Below, piece after piece: positions 1-12,261 of a stretch of 41,212 bases of DNA. The notes under the pieces are model-generated. The model worked only from the letters and a program-made list of their open reading frames with translations, was not told where the DNA came from and ran no database searches. The stretch is taken from NCBI GenBank assembly GCA_025927765.1, contig JAICKU010000028.1, positions 1 through 41,212 of the forward strand, given 5' to 3'. This DNA comes from Burkholderiales bacterium (GTDB lineage Bacteria > Pseudomonadota > Gammaproteobacteria > Burkholderiales > Casimicrobiaceae). A program made the translations under genes and the position numbers. Within the stretch, counting starts at the first letter, position 1. Each line of letters starts with the position of its first letter.

Positions 1-664
1 CGACTTCGCTCATCACCGTGCGCACGTCGGCGAAGTCGACGTTGACGAGGCCGGGGTTGTTGATGACCTCGGCGATGCCCGACACCGCGCCGTGCAGCAC
101 GTCGTTGGCGGCGGCGAACGCCTCGAGCATCGACACGTCCTCGCCCAGCACGTCCATCAGCTTGTCGTTCGGGATGACGATCAGCGAGTCGACCTTCTTC
201 GTCAGTTCCTCGATGCCCGCCGCCGCCACGCGCTGACGCTTGCCCTCGAACTTGAACGGCCGCGTGACGACGGCGACCGTCAGGATGCCGAGGCTCTTCG
301 CGATGTCGGCAATCACCGGCGCCGCGCCGGTGCCCGTGCCGCCGCCCATGCCGGCCGTGATGAACAGCATGTCGGCGCCTTCGATCATGCCGGCGATGCG
401 ATCGCGATCCTCCATCGCCGCATCGCGGCCGATCTCCGGACGCGCACCGGCGCCAAGCCCGCGCGTCAACGTCGAGCCGAGTTGCAGTTGCGTACGCGCC
501 GTCGAGCGCTTCAATGCCTGCGAGTCGGTGTTCGCGCACATGAAGTCGACGCCGGTGAGACCGCGCGTGATCATGTGCTCGACCGCGTTGCCGCCGCAGC
601 CGCCGACGCCGATGACCTTGATGATCGCGCCTTCGTCCGGCGCTTCTTCGATGATTTCGAACAT
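1..664 (-). CDS. ftsZ: Cell division protein FtsZ (N-terminal 221 residues, cut by window edge)
   Basis: FtsZ is the tubulin-like GTPase that polymerises into the cytoplasmic Z ring and recruits the divisome. The visible part begins [20 protein letters not shown] and carries the GTP-binding tubulin signature GGGTGTG at residues 107-113, as well as the early glycine-rich nucleotide loop (VGGCGGNAV). The ATG at 662-664 is preceded by a good ribosome binding site (AGGAGA at 670-675, read on the minus strand). It lies 179 bases downstream of ftsA, by far the longest gap in this otherwise overlapping cluster, so it may have some expression of its own. The GTPase C-terminal half and the FtsA/ZipA-binding tail lie outside the window. 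Identification is certain; only completeness is unknown. Confidence 0.98.
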   Translation of the reverse strand, partial: MFEIIEEAPDEGAIIKVIGVGGCGGNAVEHMITRGLTGVDFMCANTDSQALKRSTARTQLQLGSTLTRGLGAGARPEIGRDAAMEDRDRIAGMIEGADMLFITAGMGGGTGTGAAPVIADIAKSLGILTVAVVTRPFKFEGKRQRVAAAGIEELTKKVDSLIVIPNDKLMDVLGEDVSMLEAFAAANDVLHGAVSGIAEVINNPGLVNVDFADVRTVMSEV

Positions 665-684
665 GTGCTTCTCCTGGCTGGGTT

Positions 685-719
685 TCAGGTATCGGAGGTC
701 AGGTATCAGGTATCAGGTG
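685..719 (-). repeat. Five tandem heptamers in the ftsZ leader
   Basis: Read on the plus strand, 685-719 divides into five consecutive 7-base units: TCAGGTA, TCGGAGG, TCAGGTA, TCAGGTA, TCAGGTG. Three are identical, one differs at its last base, and one is diverged. On the ftsZ mRNA strand the unit reads TACCTGA. The array lies between ftsA and ftsZ, starting 21 bases upstream of the ftsZ start codon. Its far end forms one arm of the hairpin at 710-737. Heptamer tandem repeats of this kind occur as dispersed short repeats in some bacterial genomes; whether this unit recurs elsewhere in this genome cannot be seen here. Confidence 0.75.
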
Positions 720-737
720 ACCGAAGCCACCCGATAC
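710..737 (-). promoter_or_regulatory. 12-bp UUCG hairpin in the ftsA-ftsZ intergenic mRNA
   Basis: On the minus strand, 737 to 710 folds into a 12-base-pair stem with no bulge (two G-U pairs) closed by a C(UUCG)G tetraloop, a very stable loop type. The 5' arm is GTATCGGGTGGC and the 3' arm is GTCACCTGATAC. No run of U follows, so it does not look like an intrinsic terminator. A role in mRNA processing, stability or modulation of ftsZ translation is more likely, but that is inference. The 3' arm is built from the adjacent heptamer repeat. Confidence 0.6.
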
Positions 738-843
738 ATCACACGCGACCCCTTGTTGGTGTGCTCCATTGCTGCCGTTCCCCTTCGATTTCCACTCGTG
801 CCCGTCGTCGTTTTCTTTCCCTTGCCTGCCCTCGGTTCCCTGA

Positions 844-2073
844 CTAGAAATTCGCGCTGAACCATTGCCGCATCCGTTCCGCGATGCCGCCGATCCCCGC
901 CACCTGCGCCCGCGCGGCCTGCCCCCGCAGGAACTGCTCCCGCCCTTCGAGCAACAGCCCCACGGCCGTCGCGTAGCGCGGGCTGCGCACCACTTCCGCG
1001 AGCCCGCCCGCATAGCTCGGCACGCCGACGCGCACCGGCAGGTGGAAGAGCTCCTCGCCAAGCTCGGTCATGCCCTGCAGCAGCGCCGAGCCGCCGGTGA
1101 GCACGATCCCCGACGACAGCAGCTCCTCGAAGCCGGAGCGGCGCAGCTCCGCCTGCACCAGCGAATACAGCTCCTCGATGCGCGGCTCGATCACTTCGGC
1201 GAGCATCGGCTTGGAGAGCTTGCGCGGCCCGCGGTCACCGACGCCGGGCACTTCGATGACTGCGTTCTTGTCCGCGAGCTGACGCAGCGCGCAGCCGTGG
1301 CGAAGCTTCAGTTCCTCGGCTTCCTTCGTCGGCGTGCGCAGCGTCATCGCGATGTCGTTCGTCACCTGGTCGCCGGCGATCGGGATCACGGCGGTATGGC
1401 GGATCGCGCCGCCGGCGAACACGGCGAGGTCGGTCGTGCCGCCGCCGATGTCCATCAGGCACACGCCGAGCTCCTTCTCGTCGTCGTTCAGCACCGCCTT
1501 GGCGGACGCGAGCGGCTGCAGCATCACGTCGCGCACCTCGAGGCCGCAGCGGCGCACGCATTTGGTGATGTTCTCGACCGCGGACACCGCGCCGGTGACG
1601 ATGTGCACCTTCACCTCGAGGCGCACGCCGCTCATGCCGAGCGGCTCGCGCACGTCCTCCTGCCCGTCGATGATGAATTCCTGCGGCAGGATGTGCAGCA
1701 CCTGCTGGTCGTTGGGAATCGCGATCGCCTTCGCCGTTTCGACGACGCGGTCGATGTCGGCCTGCGTGACCTCCTTCTCCTTGATCGCGACCATGCCGCT
1801 CGAATTGAGGCTCTTGATGTGGCTGCCCGCGACGCCCGTGTAGACCTCGCTGATCCGGCAATCGGCCATCAGCTCGGCCTCCTCGAGCACGCGCTGGATC
1901 GAGCCCATCGTCGCCTCGATGTTGACGACGACGCCCTTCTTCAATCCGCGCGACGGCTGCGTGCCGAGGCCGATCACGTTGAGGCCGCCGTCGTCCAGCA
2001 CTTCCGCGACGATCGCGACGATCTTCGAGGTTCCGATGTCGAGCCCGACGATCAGGTTGCTGTTGTCTTTCAC
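844..2073 (-). CDS. ftsA: Cell division protein FtsA
   Basis: FtsA is an actin-fold ATPase that tethers FtsZ filaments to the inner membrane through a C-terminal amphipathic helix. The protein starts near KDNSNLIVGLDIGTSKIVAI, the phosphate-1 loop of the actin/Hsp70 fold, and has the second ATPase motif CLMDIGGGTTDLAVF and the late GIVLTGGSALLQG adenosine motif. It ends in ERMRQWFSANF, a plausible membrane-binding amphipathic tail. I chose the GTG at 2071-2073 (409 residues, close to the usual 410-420) with GGGGA just upstream. The longer open frame upstream of it overlaps ftsQ and does not encode FtsA-like sequence. It sits between ftsQ (61-base gap) and ftsZ. Confidence 0.97.
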   Translation of the reverse strand: MKDNSNLIVGLDIGTSKIVAIVAEVLDDGGLNVIGLGTQPSRGLKKGVVVNIEATMGSIQRVLEEAELMADCRISEVYTGVAGSHIKSLNSSGMVAIKEKEVTQADIDRVVETAKAIAIPNDQQVLHILPQEFIIDGQEDVREPLGMSGVRLEVKVHIVTGAVSAVENITKCVRRCGLEVRDVMLQPLASAKAVLNDDEKELGVCLMDIGGGTTDLAVFAGGAIRHTAVIPIAGDQVTNDIAMTLRTPTKEAEELKLRHGCALRQLADKNAVIEVPGVGDRGPRKLSKPMLAEVIEPRIEELYSLVQAELRRSGFEELLSSGIVLTGGSALLQGMTELGEELFHLPVRVGVPSYAGGLAEVVRSPRYATAVGLLLEGREQFLRGQAARAQVAGIGGIAERMRQWFSANF

Positions 2074-2134
2074 GATTCCCCTGTCATGCAAAGGCGCTTC
2101 GCGCGCATGCGCGGCACGCCGGTCGTTGTTCCAT

Positions 2135-2875
2135 TCATCCCTTCTTCGCCCCCTTCTCGCGAAACCCCGGCATTCGCGCGGCAAAGCCGTTGCGATACCG
2201 CAGATCGACGTGATCGACGCGCGTCCCGGTGCGCGCGAGCACGCCGATCGTCTTGCGATAGACGTCCAGGAAGCGCGCGAGGCGCTCGTTCGCGTCGTCG
2301 CGACCCACGTCGAGCGTGATCGCGCCGCCGTCGTCCGCGGCACGCAGCTGCCAGCCACCCCGCGCCGAGAGGCCGAGGCCGGTCAGGCGCAACCCATGCG
2401 GCGCGAGCTCGGCGTTCCATTCGCGAAAGCGCGCGGTCATCTGCGCAGCCTGGCCGTCGGGCCCGGCGAAGTCCGGAAGCGTGCCGGCGTAGTTCGCGAC
2501 GAACACGTCGCCGTGCGTGTCGACGAGCGTGCTGTCGTTCCAGCGCGCGAAGGGTTCGTGCTCGTCGACGGCGATCTCGAGGCGGCGCGGCCATTGCCGG
2601 CGCAGCGCGACCGAACGCACCCACGGCACGCGCGCCAGCGCTTCGCGGGCGCGGTCGAGGTTCATCGTGAAGAACGTGCCGCGCAGTTCGCTGCGCACGA
2701 TCGACTCGAGATGCGCGGCGCTCGCGCGCGCGAGCGGCGTCGTGACCACCACTTCGCGATACTCGAACGCGGGCAGCCGCGCGACGAAGTTCACGAGCGC
2801 GAACGTCAGGAACGCGAGCGCGATCACCGCCAGCGTGACGGCGATGGCGTTCAGCTGGCGCGCGTCATCCCACAT
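2135..2875 (-). CDS. ftsQ: Cell division protein FtsQ
   Basis: FtsQ is the bitopic inner-membrane scaffold that joins FtsB/FtsL to the early divisome. The 246-residue protein has a short cytoplasmic head, one membrane segment at about residues 12-33 ([20 protein letters not shown]), and then a periplasmic POTRA-like domain beginning with the typical [14 protein letters not shown] strand, followed by the conserved region around [13 protein letters not shown]. The ATG at 2873-2875 lies inside the end of ddlB, an 11-base overlap that suggests translational coupling. Length, topology and position between ddlB and ftsA all agree with FtsQ. Confidence 0.95.
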   Translation of the reverse strand: MWDDARQLNAIAVTLAVIALAFLTFALVNFVARLPAFEYREVVVTTPLARASAAHLESIVRSELRGTFFTMNLDRAREALARVPWVRSVALRRQWPRRLEIAVDEHEPFARWNDSTLVDTHGDVFVANYAGTLPDFAGPDGQAAQMTARFREWNAELAPHGLRLTGLGLSARGGWQLRAADDGGAITLDVGRDDANERLARFLDVYRKTIGVLARTGTRVDHVDLRYRNGFAARMPGFREKGAKKG

Positions 2876-3794
2876 GGGCGCCCTTCAGGATCTCGACGCA
2901 GAGGTCGGGAAACGACATGCCCGCCTGCCGCGCCGCCATCGGCACGAGGCTGTGCCCGGTCATGCCGGGCGAGGTGTTCACTTCGAGAAACGAATACGTG
3001 CCGTCGGGACGCAGGATCAGGTCCAGGCGTCCCCAACCGCGGCAGCCGACGACATCGAACGCGGCGAGCGCCTGGCTGCGGATCCGCGCCTCGAGCGCGG
3101 CGTCGATGCCGCTCGGGCAAAAGTACTTCGTCTCGTCGGAGAAGTACTTGCTGTGGTAGTCGTAGTTGCCCTGCGGCGCCTCGATGCGGATCAGCGGCAA
3201 CGCTTGCCCATTGACGATCGACGCCGTCAACTCGACGCCGCTCACGAACTCCTCTACGAGCACGAGCGGATCGTGCGTCGCCGCGAGCTGCCACGCTTGC
3301 GCGAGCTCGTCGTGATCGACGTTCGTCACGCGCGTGATGCCGATCGTCGAGCCTTCGCGCGCGGGCTTCACGATCAGCGGCAATCCGAGTTCCGCCACCA
3401 CCCGATGCCAGTCGGTGGACGCGTCGACGACGCGGTAGCGCGGCGTGGGAATGCCCGACGCGAGCCATACGAGCTTCGTGCGCCATTTGTCCATCGCGAG
3501 CGCCGACGCCATCACGCCACTGCCGGTGTACGGGATGCCGAGCGTCTCGAGCGCGCCTTGCACCGTGCCGTCCTCGCCGAAACGTCCGTGCAGCGCGATG
3601 AAGACGCGCGCGAAGCCGTCGCGCGCAAGCTCGAACAGGTTGCGCTCCGACGGATCGAACGGATGCGCATCGACCCCGCGCTCGCGCAGCGCGCCGAGCA
3701 CGGCGTTGCCCGACATCAGCGACACCTCGCGCTCGGCGGACGGACCGCCGAGCAGCACCGCGACCCTGCCGAAGTCCGTTACGTTCGTAGTCAT
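2865..3794 (-). CDS. ddlB: D-alanine--D-alanine ligase
   Basis: This ATP-grasp enzyme joins two D-alanines to give the dipeptide that MurF adds to the peptidoglycan precursor. The 309-residue protein starts with [19 protein letters not shown], the family's N-terminal substrate-binding signature. It contains [20 protein letters not shown], the ATP-grasp lysine region around [16 protein letters not shown], and the metal-binding end [17 protein letters not shown]. The ATG at 3792-3794 overlaps the murB stop as ATGA. The longer frame upstream is murB sequence read out of frame. No sign of the changes expected in a D-Ala-D-Lac ligase was looked for in detail; the B-type assignment rests on dcw context. 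Confidence 0.97.
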   Translation of the reverse strand: MTTNVTDFGRVAVLLGGPSAEREVSLMSGNAVLGALRERGVDAHPFDPSERNLFELARDGFARVFIALHGRFGEDGTVQGALETLGIPYTGSGVMASALAMDKWRTKLVWLASGIPTPRYRVVDASTDWHRVVAELGLPLIVKPAREGSTIGITRVTNVDHDELAQAWQLAATHDPLVLVEEFVSGVELTASIVNGQALPLIRIEAPQGNYDYHSKYFSDETKYFCPSGIDAALEARIRSQALAAFDVVGCRGWGRLDLILRPDGTYSFLEVNTSPGMTGHSLVPMAARQAGMSFPDLCVEILKGAHVG

Positions 3795-4701
3795 GCGTCG
3801 TGGACCTCGCCGAGGATGCGCACTTCGGGCTCGAGCGAAACGCCCGTGCACGTGTGCACGACCTCGCGCACGTGCGCGATCAGCGCCTCGATGTCGGCCG
3901 AACGTGCGGTGCGCTCGGGATTGACGATGAAGTTCGCGTGCAGCTCCGAAACCCGCGCACCGCCGATCGCGCAGCCCTTCAGGCCGCAGCTTTCGATGAG
4001 CCGCGCCGCGTGATCGCCGGGCGGATTGCGAAACACGCTGCCCGCGTTGGGCAGCGACAGCGGCTGCGTCGCGATGCGCTTTGCGAGCAGCGACTTGATC
4101 GCGGCGCGCGAGGCGGCGACTTCGCCCTGCGGAAAACGGAACCAGGCGCCGGTGAACGGCGCGTCGAGCGGCGAACCGTCGACGAGGCGCACGCTGCGAT
4201 AGCCGATCGCGAATTCGTCGGGCAGGCGGATCGCGAAGCGCCCGTCGCGCAGCAGCGTCTCCACGCGCGCGACGTGACGCCACGTCTCGCCACCGTAGCA
4301 GCCGGCATTCATCGCGAGCGCGCCGCCGACGGTGCCCGGGATGCCCGCCAGGAACTCCGCGCCGGCGCAGCCGTGCATCGCAGCGAAGCGCGCGAGCTTC
4401 GGGCTGGCGACGCCGGCGTCGGCGTAGATGAGCCCGTCGGCCACGGCGAGCACCGCGCCCGGATCGTGCATCAGCACGACCGCACCGCGAATGCCGCCGT
4501 CGCGCACGAGGACGTTGCTGCCGAGACCCAGCACGGTGAGCGGCAGCGCCGGCGGCAATGCGTGAACGAACTGCGCGAGGTCGTCGCGATCCGCGGGCGC
4601 GTACAGGAGATCGGCGCAGCCGCCGGCGCGCCAGGTCGTGTGGCGCGCGATCGGCGCGTTGCGCCGGAGCGTGCCGCGGAGACCGATGAATTCGTTCATC
4701 A

Positions 4702-4705
<4 letters not shown>
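3791..4705 (-). CDS. murB: UDP-N-acetylenolpyruvoylglucosamine reductase
   Basis: MurB is the cytoplasmic FAD enzyme that reduces UDP-GlcNAc-enolpyruvate to UDP-MurNAc with NADPH. About 304 residues. Visible motifs are the FAD-binding [15 protein letters not shown] and [17 protein letters not shown], the [18 protein letters not shown] region, and the late [19 protein letters not shown] motif with the proton-donor serine at about residue 223. The start is three ATG codons in a row (4705, 4702, 4699); I give the longest, which overlaps the murC stop. The short length and GSVFRNP motif suit the type II enzymes. Having murB inside the dcw cluster is not the E. coli arrangement, but as I recall occurs in several betaproteobacterial lineages. 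Confidence 0.96.
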
Positions 4706-6077
<1,372 letters not shown>

Positions 6078-6081
<4 letters not shown>

Positions 6082-7145
6082 TTGACGAGCTCGAGGCAGG
6101 CGTCGGCGACGCGATCCGCCGCATCGCGGCGGCCGACCTGATGCGCGGCGATCGCCATCGTCAGCGCATCGGCGCGCGTGAGCGCACCGAGCACGCCGGC
6201 GAGCGGCATCGACGGCGACAGCAATTCGGCCTGCGGCATCACGATTGCGCCGCCCGCATCGAGCAGAAAGCGCGCGTTCGCGCTCTGCTCGTCGGCGATC
6301 GCGCCGGGCAGCGGCACGACGATGGCGCCGAGACCCACTGCGGCGAGCTCGGCGATCGTGAGTGCGCCGCCACGGCAGACGACGAGGTCGGCCCACGCAT
6401 AGCGCGCAGCCATGTCGTCGATGAACGAAACGCATTCGGCCGTCACGCCCGCCTTCGCGTACGCATCGCGCAGCGCCGCGATATGACGCTCGCCCGCCTG
6501 GTGCACGACCTGCGGGCGCCTCGGTTCGTCGATCGCGGCGAGCGCGGCCGGAATCGCCTGGTTGAGCGCCGCGGCGCCGAGGCTGCCGCCGACGACGAGC
6601 ACGCGCAGCGGCCCGCGGCGATCGGCAAAGCGTGCCTGCGGCGGCGGCAGCGCGACGATGTCGTCGCGCAACGGATTGCCGACGAAGTGCGCCTTCGACA
6701 TCGCATCGGGGAAGCCGAGCAGCACGCGATCCGCGCCGAACGCGAGGATGCGATTGGCGAGGCCTGCGACGGCATTCGCGTCGTGCACGACCAGCGGCTT
6801 GCCCGCCGCCACGCCCATCAACGCGCCGGGGAACGACGCGAAGCCGCCGAAGCCGATCACGACGTTGGGTTTGCGGCGGCGAATCACGCGCAGGCTGTCG
6901 ATGCAGGCGCGCATCAGCGCGAAGGGTCCCAGCACGAGCGTGCGCAAGCCCTTGCCGCGCACGCCGTAAAACGACACCGCCTCGAACTCGACGCCGTGCG
7001 CAGGCACGAGGCGCGCTTCCATGCCGTCGCGCGTGCCGAGCCAGAACACGCGGCAGCCGCGCGCGGCGAGCTTCGTCGCGACGGCGAGGCCGGGGAACAC
7101 GTGTCCGCCCGTGCCGCCGGTGGTGATCATCACCGTCGCGGTCAT
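6078..7145 (-). CDS. murG: Undecaprenyldiphospho-muramoylpentapeptide GlcNAc transferase
   Basis: MurG is the GT28 glycosyltransferase on the cytoplasmic face of the inner membrane that adds GlcNAc to lipid I, producing lipid II. The 355-residue protein has the N-terminal glycine loop [20 protein letters not shown], a second loop [16 protein letters not shown] at the start of the C-terminal domain, and the UDP-GlcNAc-binding region [20 protein letters not shown]. Its ATG (7143-7145) overlaps the ftsW stop. Length is normal. Confidence 0.97.
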
Positions 7146-8365
7146 TCCGAAAAGCCTCGCAACACGCGGCGATTTTCATAATCGACGCGCAACAGGATCG
7201 CGATCGCGACGCAGTTCGCGACGATGCCGCTGCCGCCGAACGACAGGAGCGGCAGCGTCAATCCCTTCGTCGGCAGCACGCCCATGTTGACGCCCATGTT
7301 GATGAACGTCTGCACGCCGATCCACACGCCGATGCCGTGCGCGACGAGCGCCGCGAACGGCCGGTCGAGCCGCGCGGCCTGCCGGCCGATCGCGTAGGCG
7401 CGAAACAAGAGCCATGCGAAGAGCGCGATCACCGCCGCTACGCCGAGAAAGCCCAGTTCCTCGGCGATGACGGCGAGCAGGAAGTCGGTGTGCGCTTCGG
7501 GCAGGTAGAGAAGCTTCTCGACGCTCGCACCGAGACCCACGCCGAGCCATTCGCCGCGGCCGAACGCGATCAGCGAATGCGACAGCTGGTAGCCCTTGTG
7601 CAGCGGGTCGGCCCAGGGGTCGAGGAAGTTCGTCAGGCGCTGCACGCGATACGGCGCCGCGATCAGGATCGCGGCGAGCGCGACCGGCAGCAGCACCGCA
7701 AGCCCGAGGAAGAGCCGCCAGTCGAGGCCGCCGACGAACAGGATGCCGAACGCGATCGCGAGGATCACGACGAACGCGCCGAAGTCCGGCTCGAGCAGCA
7801 GCAAGCCGCCGATCAGCACCATCACCGCGGAAAGCGGCGCGAACCCGCGCACCAGCGTCTGCGAGAGCGGCTGCTCGGCGTGCAGGAACGCGGCCTTGCG
7901 CACGGCGTAGCTCGCCGCATACAGAACCGCCGCGAGCTTCATGAATTCCGACGGCTGGATGTTCACGACCACGAGCGAGATCCAGCGCTTCGAGCCGTTC
8001 ACCGACTTGCCGATGCCGGGCACGAGCACGAGCACGAGCAGCACGGCGCCGATCGCGAAGAACCAGACGGCAACGCGGCGCCACACCTTGATCGGCACCT
8101 GGAACGTGACGAACGCCGCCAGGAGGCCGAGTGCCACGAACACCGCGTGCCGCACGAGGAAATACCACGCGCGATACCCGGTGTGCGACGACGCTTCCGC
8201 CATCGCGATCGACGCCGAATACACCATCACGAGGCCGAACGCGAGCAGCAGCAGCGTGCACCACGCGAGCGACGCGTCCCACGTCATCATCGTGCGCGGG
8301 TCGCGCGGCAGCGGATGCAGCGGCGGACGCGCGACGGCGGCACTGGCGGTGAGGCGCTTACGCAT
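7142..8365 (-). CDS. ftsW: Septal peptidoglycan polymerase FtsW
   Basis: FtsW is the SEDS-family glycosyltransferase that polymerises lipid II at the septum in complex with FtsI. The 407-residue protein is highly hydrophobic with about ten membrane segments. It contains the conserved periplasmic and loop motifs [45 protein letters not shown] and [19 protein letters not shown]. The ATG at 8363-8365 overlaps the murD stop; a later ATG pair near WDASLAW would give a shorter protein. Next to murG and ftsI in the cluster, as usual. Confidence 0.96.
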   Translation of the reverse strand: MRKRLTASAAVARPPLHPLPRDPRTMMTWDASLAWCTLLLLAFGLVMVYSASIAMAEASSHTGYRAWYFLVRHAVFVALGLLAAFVTFQVPIKVWRRVAVWFFAIGAVLLVLVLVPGIGKSVNGSKRWISLVVVNIQPSEFMKLAAVLYAASYAVRKAAFLHAEQPLSQTLVRGFAPLSAVMVLIGGLLLLEPDFGAFVVILAIAFGILFVGGLDWRLFLGLAVLLPVALAAILIAAPYRVQRLTNFLDPWADPLHKGYQLSHSLIAFGRGEWLGVGLGASVEKLLYLPEAHTDFLLAVIAEELGFLGVAAVIALFAWLLFRAYAIGRQAARLDRPFAALVAHGIGVWIGVQTFINMGVNMGVLPTKGLTLPLLSFGGSGIVANCVAIAILLRVDYENRRVLRGFSE

Positions 8366-9740
8366 CGACGTCCTCGGCGAGCCGTGCCTTCACCAGCTCG
8401 GCGAAGCGACGTCCGCGCTCGGTGTAATCGCGAAACTGATCGAGGCTCGCGCATGCGGGCGACAGCAGCACGACGTCGCCGGGCTGCGCAATGTCGATCG
8501 CGCGCGACACGGCCGCGTCGAGCGTGCCGACGCTTTCGACGCGTACGCTCGATCCGGCGAGCGCACGCGCAATCTGCGATGCGTCGCGGCCGATCAGCAG
8601 CACGGCCCGGCACGCACGCTCGACGCTGCCGCGGAGCGGCGCGAAGCTTTGCCCCTTGCCGTCGCCGCCCGCGATCAGCACCACCGGGCGGTCGACGCCT
8701 TCGAGCGCGACCTGCGTCGCGGCAACCGTGGTGCCCTTCGAATCGTCGACGAACAGCACGCCGCCGGCGTCGACGACCGGGGCCATGCGATGGGGCAGTC
8801 CGTGAAACGCCGCGAGTGCCTCGTGCATCGGCCTTCCGACCTTCGCGACCGACGACGCGAGCGCGAGTGCGGCGAGCGCGTTCTGCACGTTGTGGCGGCC
8901 GACGAGTGCGAGGCGCGACGCCTGCATGATCAGTTCGCCGCCACGCGCGAGCCAGGCACCGTCGTTGCGCACGACGATGCCCCACTCCTCTTCGGACAGC
9001 GGCACGCCGGCGCCAAAGGTCTGGACCGTGTGCCCGGGGCGGCGCATCAGCCGCACGATCGCGTCGTCGCGATTGAGGATGGCCACGCTCGCGTTCGCGA
9101 GGATGCGCGCCTTCGCCGATGCGTAATCGGCGATGCCTTCGTAGCGGTCGAGATGATTCGCAGACACGTTCAGCACCGCGGCGGCGACCGGCGCGAGCGT
9201 CGACGTCGTCTCGAGCTGGTAACTGGAAAGCTCGAGCGCGAAGACCCGGGGCCACGGCTCGCCGTCCTCGATCGCCGCGAGCGCGTCGAGCACGGCATGA
9301 CCGATGTTGCCGGCGACGATCGTCGAAAGTCCGGCCGCGCGCATCAACGCCCCCGTCAGCGACACGACCGTCGACTTGCCGTTCGTGCCGGTGACGGCGA
9401 GCACCTTTTGATCCGCCGGCAGGCCGCGCGCGAAAAGCTCGATGTCGCCCACGAGCTCGACACCGTCGGCGACCGCGGCGCGAATCGCGGGATGCGATTG
9501 CGCGACGCCGGGGCTGATCGCGATCATGTCGACGCCGGCGAACGTCGCATCGGTGAATTCGCCGGTGACGAGTTCGACCTGCGGCAGCGCGCCGGCCAGC
9601 GCCTCGCGATTCGGGGGCGCGTCGCGCGTGTCCGCGACGCGCACGTTCGCGCCGTGGCGCGCGAGGTGGCGCGCCAGCGACAGGCCGGTCATGCCGAGCC
9701 CGAGAACGACGACGTTTCGACCCTGATAGCGTCCGTTCAT
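8358..9740 (-). CDS. murD: UDP-N-acetylmuramoyl-L-alanine--D-glutamate ligase
   Basis: MurD adds D-glutamate to UDP-MurNAc-L-Ala. The 460-residue protein has the N-terminal UDP-binding segment [20 protein letters not shown], the ATP loop [17 protein letters not shown], the central [10 protein letters not shown] motif, and a C-terminal domain with GLPHRMAPV and FVDDSKGTT. The final [12 protein letters not shown] stretch is typical of MurD. The ATG at 9738-9740 overlaps the mraY stop; the longer frame upstream is mraY read out of frame. Confidence 0.97.
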   Translation of the reverse strand: MNGRYQGRNVVVLGLGMTGLSLARHLARHGANVRVADTRDAPPNREALAGALPQVELVTGEFTDATFAGVDMIAISPGVAQSHPAIRAAVADGVELVGDIELFARGLPADQKVLAVTGTNGKSTVVSLTGALMRAAGLSTIVAGNIGHAVLDALAAIEDGEPWPRVFALELSSYQLETTSTLAPVAAAVLNVSANHLDRYEGIADYASAKARILANASVAILNRDDAIVRLMRRPGHTVQTFGAGVPLSEEEWGIVVRNDGAWLARGGELIMQASRLALVGRHNVQNALAALALASSVAKVGRPMHEALAAFHGLPHRMAPVVDAGGVLFVDDSKGTTVAATQVALEGVDRPVVLIAGGDGKGQSFAPLRGSVERACRAVLLIGRDASQIARALAGSSVRVESVGTLDAAVSRAIDIAQPGDVVLLSPACASLDQFRDYTERGRRFAELVKARLAEDVDA

Positions 9741-10888
9741 CTGAGCTTCAGCGTCGAGAGGCCGAAAAGTACGAGGAGCATGGTGATGATCCAGAACCGC
9801 ACGACGACCTGGTTCTCCTTCCAGCCCTTCAATTCGTAGTGGTGATGCAACGGCGCCATCCGGAACACGCGGCGCCCCGTCGTCTTGTACGACGCGACCT
9901 GGATCATCACCGACAGCGTCTCGACGACGAACACGCCGCCCATGATGAACAGCACGATCTCCTGCCGCACGATGATCGCGATCGCGCCGAGGGCCGCACC
10001 GAGCGCGAGTGCGCCGACGTCGCCCATGAACACGTCGGCCGGATACGCGTTGAACCAGAGGAAACCCAGGCCGGCGCCGCCGATCGCGCCGCAGATCACC
10101 GCGAGTTCGCCGGCGCCAGGAATGTGCGGAAAACCGAGATAGCGCGCGAAGATCGCGTTGCCGCTCACGTACGCGAAGATGCCGAGTGCTGCGCCGATCA
10201 TCACCGTGGGCATGATCGCGAGACCATCGAGGCCGTCGGTGAGGTTCACCGCGTTGCTCGTGCCGACGATCACGAAATACGACAGCGCCATGAAGCCCCA
10301 GACGCCGAGCGGATACGACACGGTCTTGAAAAACGGCACGATCAGGTCCGCCTTCGGCGACAGCCCCGCGCTGAAGCCGCTTTGCACCCACGCGAGGAAG
10401 TGATCGAGGAACGACGAGTTGTCGGTGGCCGACACCGAGAACGCGAGATAGACGGCCGCGACGACGCCGATGACCGATTGCCAGAAGTACTTTTCGCGCG
10501 CCGAAAGGCCCTTCGGGTTGCGCTCGACGACCTTGCGCCAGTCGTCCACCCAGCCCACGGCGCCGAAGCCGAGCGTGACGAGCAGCACCACCCAGACGAA
10601 GCGGTTGTCGAGGTCCGCCCACAGCAGCGTCGTGATCGCGATCGACACGAGGATCAGCGCGCCCCCCATCGTCGGCGTGCCGGCTTTCGTGAGATGCGTC
10701 TGCGGGCCGTCGTTGCGCACCGCCTGGCCGATGCGCATGCGCGCGAGCCACGCGATCATCCGCGGGCCCACGAGGAACGAGATCACCAGCGCGGTGATCA
10801 TCGCGAGCACCGCGCGGAGCGTGATGTAGCTGAACACGTTGAACGTGCGCACTTCGCGCGCCAGCGTTTCGGTGAGCCAGAGCAGCAT
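9737..10888 (-). CDS. mraY: Phospho-N-acetylmuramoyl-pentapeptide-transferase
   Basis: MraY is the inner-membrane enzyme that transfers phospho-MurNAc-pentapeptide to undecaprenyl phosphate, forming lipid I. The 383-residue protein has about ten membrane segments and the family's aspartate-rich motifs: [11 protein letters not shown] near the N-terminus, [21 protein letters not shown], and the late [15 protein letters not shown] histidine motif. The ATG (10886-10888) overlaps the murF stop by one base. It sits between murF and murD as in most proteobacteria. Confidence 0.98.
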   Translation of the reverse strand: MLLWLTETLAREVRTFNVFSYITLRAVLAMITALVISFLVGPRMIAWLARMRIGQAVRNDGPQTHLTKAGTPTMGGALILVSIAITTLLWADLDNRFVWVVLLVTLGFGAVGWVDDWRKVVERNPKGLSAREKYFWQSVIGVVAAVYLAFSVSATDNSSFLDHFLAWVQSGFSAGLSPKADLIVPFFKTVSYPLGVWGFMALSYFVIVGTSNAVNLTDGLDGLAIMPTVMIGAALGIFAYVSGNAIFARYLGFPHIPGAGELAVICGAIGGAGLGFLWFNAYPADVFMGDVGALALGAALGAIAIIVRQEIVLFIMGGVFVVETLSVMIQVASYKTTGRRVFRMAPLHHHYELKGWKENQVVVRFWIITMLLVLFGLSTLKLR

Positions 10889-12261
10889 CAGTGCGCGGCT
10901 CCCGTCGTCCCGGCCGAGAGCGCCGCCACTACGCGCTCCATCCGCATGAAGCGCGAGCCCTTGACCAGCACGTTCGCACCGCGCGGCACGGCGTCGCGGA
11001 CGTGCGAAGCCAGCGCGTCGACGTCGTCGAAATGCGCGGCACGCTCGCCGAAGGCGGCCGCCGCTTCGCGCGCGAGCGCGCCGGCCGCGAACAGCCGCTC
11101 GACGCCCGCCGCCTGCGCGTACTGGCCGATCTCGTGATGGAACGCCGGCCCTTCGTCGCCGACTTCGCCCATGTCGCCAAGCACGAGCAGGCGCGGCGCC
11201 GGGCGCTGCGCGAGCACGTCGATCGCCGCACGCACGGAATCGGGATTCGCGTTGTAGGTGTCGTCGATCACGTGCACACCGCCGGCCGTCGTGAAGACGG
11301 CAAGGCGTCCGCGCACCGGGCGGAACGCCTCGAGGCCCTGCACGATCGCGGTCAGCGAAACGCCGGCCGCGATCGCCGTTGCGGCCGCCGCCAGGGCATT
11401 GCGCGCCATGTGCCGGCCGGGCACGTGCAGCAGCACGCGCGCGCTGCCGAGCGGCGTCGCGAGTTCAAGCATCGAGCCTTCCGCGTGCGCGGCGACGCCG
11501 GCCGACACGTCGGCGCGCGCGTCGATCGCGAATTCGAGCGTCGCGCGGTCCCTGGCACGCGCGACACCGCGCCACACATCGGCGCGTGCGTCGTCGGCAT
11601 TCACGATCGCCGTACCGCCGTCGGTCAAAGCCGCCACGAGGTCCGCATGCTCCGCGGCCACTTCGTCGACGCTGCGCATGAACTCCTGGTGCTCGCGCTG
11701 CGCGTTCGTGACGACGGCCACCGTCGGCTTCAGCACGTCGGCGAGCTCGCGCGTCTCGCCGCGGTGGTTCATGCCGACTTCGAACACGGCGAGACGATGC
11801 ACGGGGCGCAGCGCGAGCAGTGCGAGCGGCAGGCCGATCGCGTTGTTGAAGTTGCCCGGCGTTGCCGCGACGGCTTCGCTGCCCACGGCGGCGCGGAAGA
11901 TCGCCGCGATCATTTCCTTCGTCGTCGTCTTGCCGTTGCTGCCCGCGACGCCGGCGACCGGGATGTCGAAGCGCGAACGCCAGTAGCGCGCCAGATCGGC
12001 GAGCGAGCGCAGCGGATCGTCGACGGCGATCAGGTTGCCGGGCAGCGACGCCGCGCGCGAGCGCTCCACGAGCGCGGCCGCTGCGCCGGCGGTCACCGCC
12101 TGCGCGACGAAGTCGTGGCCGTCGAAGCGCTCACCACGCAGCGCGACGAACAAGTCGCCGGGTGCGAGGGCGCGCGTATCGGTCGTGACGCGCACGAACG
12201 GTACGCAATCGCCGATGATCGATCCACCCACCGCGCCGGCGGCCATCGCCGTATCCATCAT
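10888..12261 (-). CDS. murF: UDP-N-acetylmuramoyl-tripeptide--D-alanyl-D-alanine ligase
   Basis: MurF adds the D-Ala-D-Ala dipeptide to the UDP-MurNAc tripeptide. About 457 residues. It shows [26 protein letters not shown] at the N-terminus (quoted in part: the sequence after TDTR matches the MurE/MurF fold), the ATP loop [27 protein letters not shown], and the C-terminal [15 protein letters not shown] motif characteristic of MurF. I chose the ATG at 12259-12261, which has GGAGG upstream with good spacing and overlaps the murE stop; an upstream ATG at 12297 lies deeper within murE and is less likely. Confidence 0.96.
   Translation of the reverse strand: MMDTAMAAGAVGGSIIGDCVPFVRVTTDTRALAPGDLFVALRGERFDGHDFVAQAVTAGAAAALVERSRAASLPGNLIAVDDPLRSLADLARYWRSRFDIPVAGVAGSNGKTTTKEMIAAIFRAAVGSEAVAATPGNFNNAIGLPLALLALRPVHRLAVFEVGMNHRGETRELADVLKPTVAVVTNAQREHQEFMRSVDEVAAEHADLVAALTDGGTAIVNADDARADVWRGVARARDRATLEFAIDARADVSAGVAAHAEGSMLELATPLGSARVLLHVPGRHMARNALAAAATAIAAGVSLTAIVQGLEAFRPVRGRLAVFTTAGGVHVIDDTYNANPDSVRAAIDVLAQRPAPRLLVLGDMGEVGDEGPAFHHEIGQYAQAAGVERLFAAGALAREAAAAFGERAAHFDDVDALASHVRDAVPRGANVLVKGSRFMRMERVVAALSAGTTGAAH

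Noticed and set aside
685-719. The heptamer array as a CRISPR or phage attachment site
   Set aside because: Units are 7 bases and directly adjacent without spacers; no cas, integrase or tRNA gene is nearby.
710-737. The ftsZ leader hairpin as an intrinsic terminator
   Set aside because: No U-run follows the stem on either strand, and ftsZ lies directly downstream on the same strand.
844-2358. A longer FtsA of 504 residues
   Set aside because: The extra N-terminus is ftsQ sequence out of frame; the actin-fold start and the GTG at 2073 with GGGGA fit the usual length.
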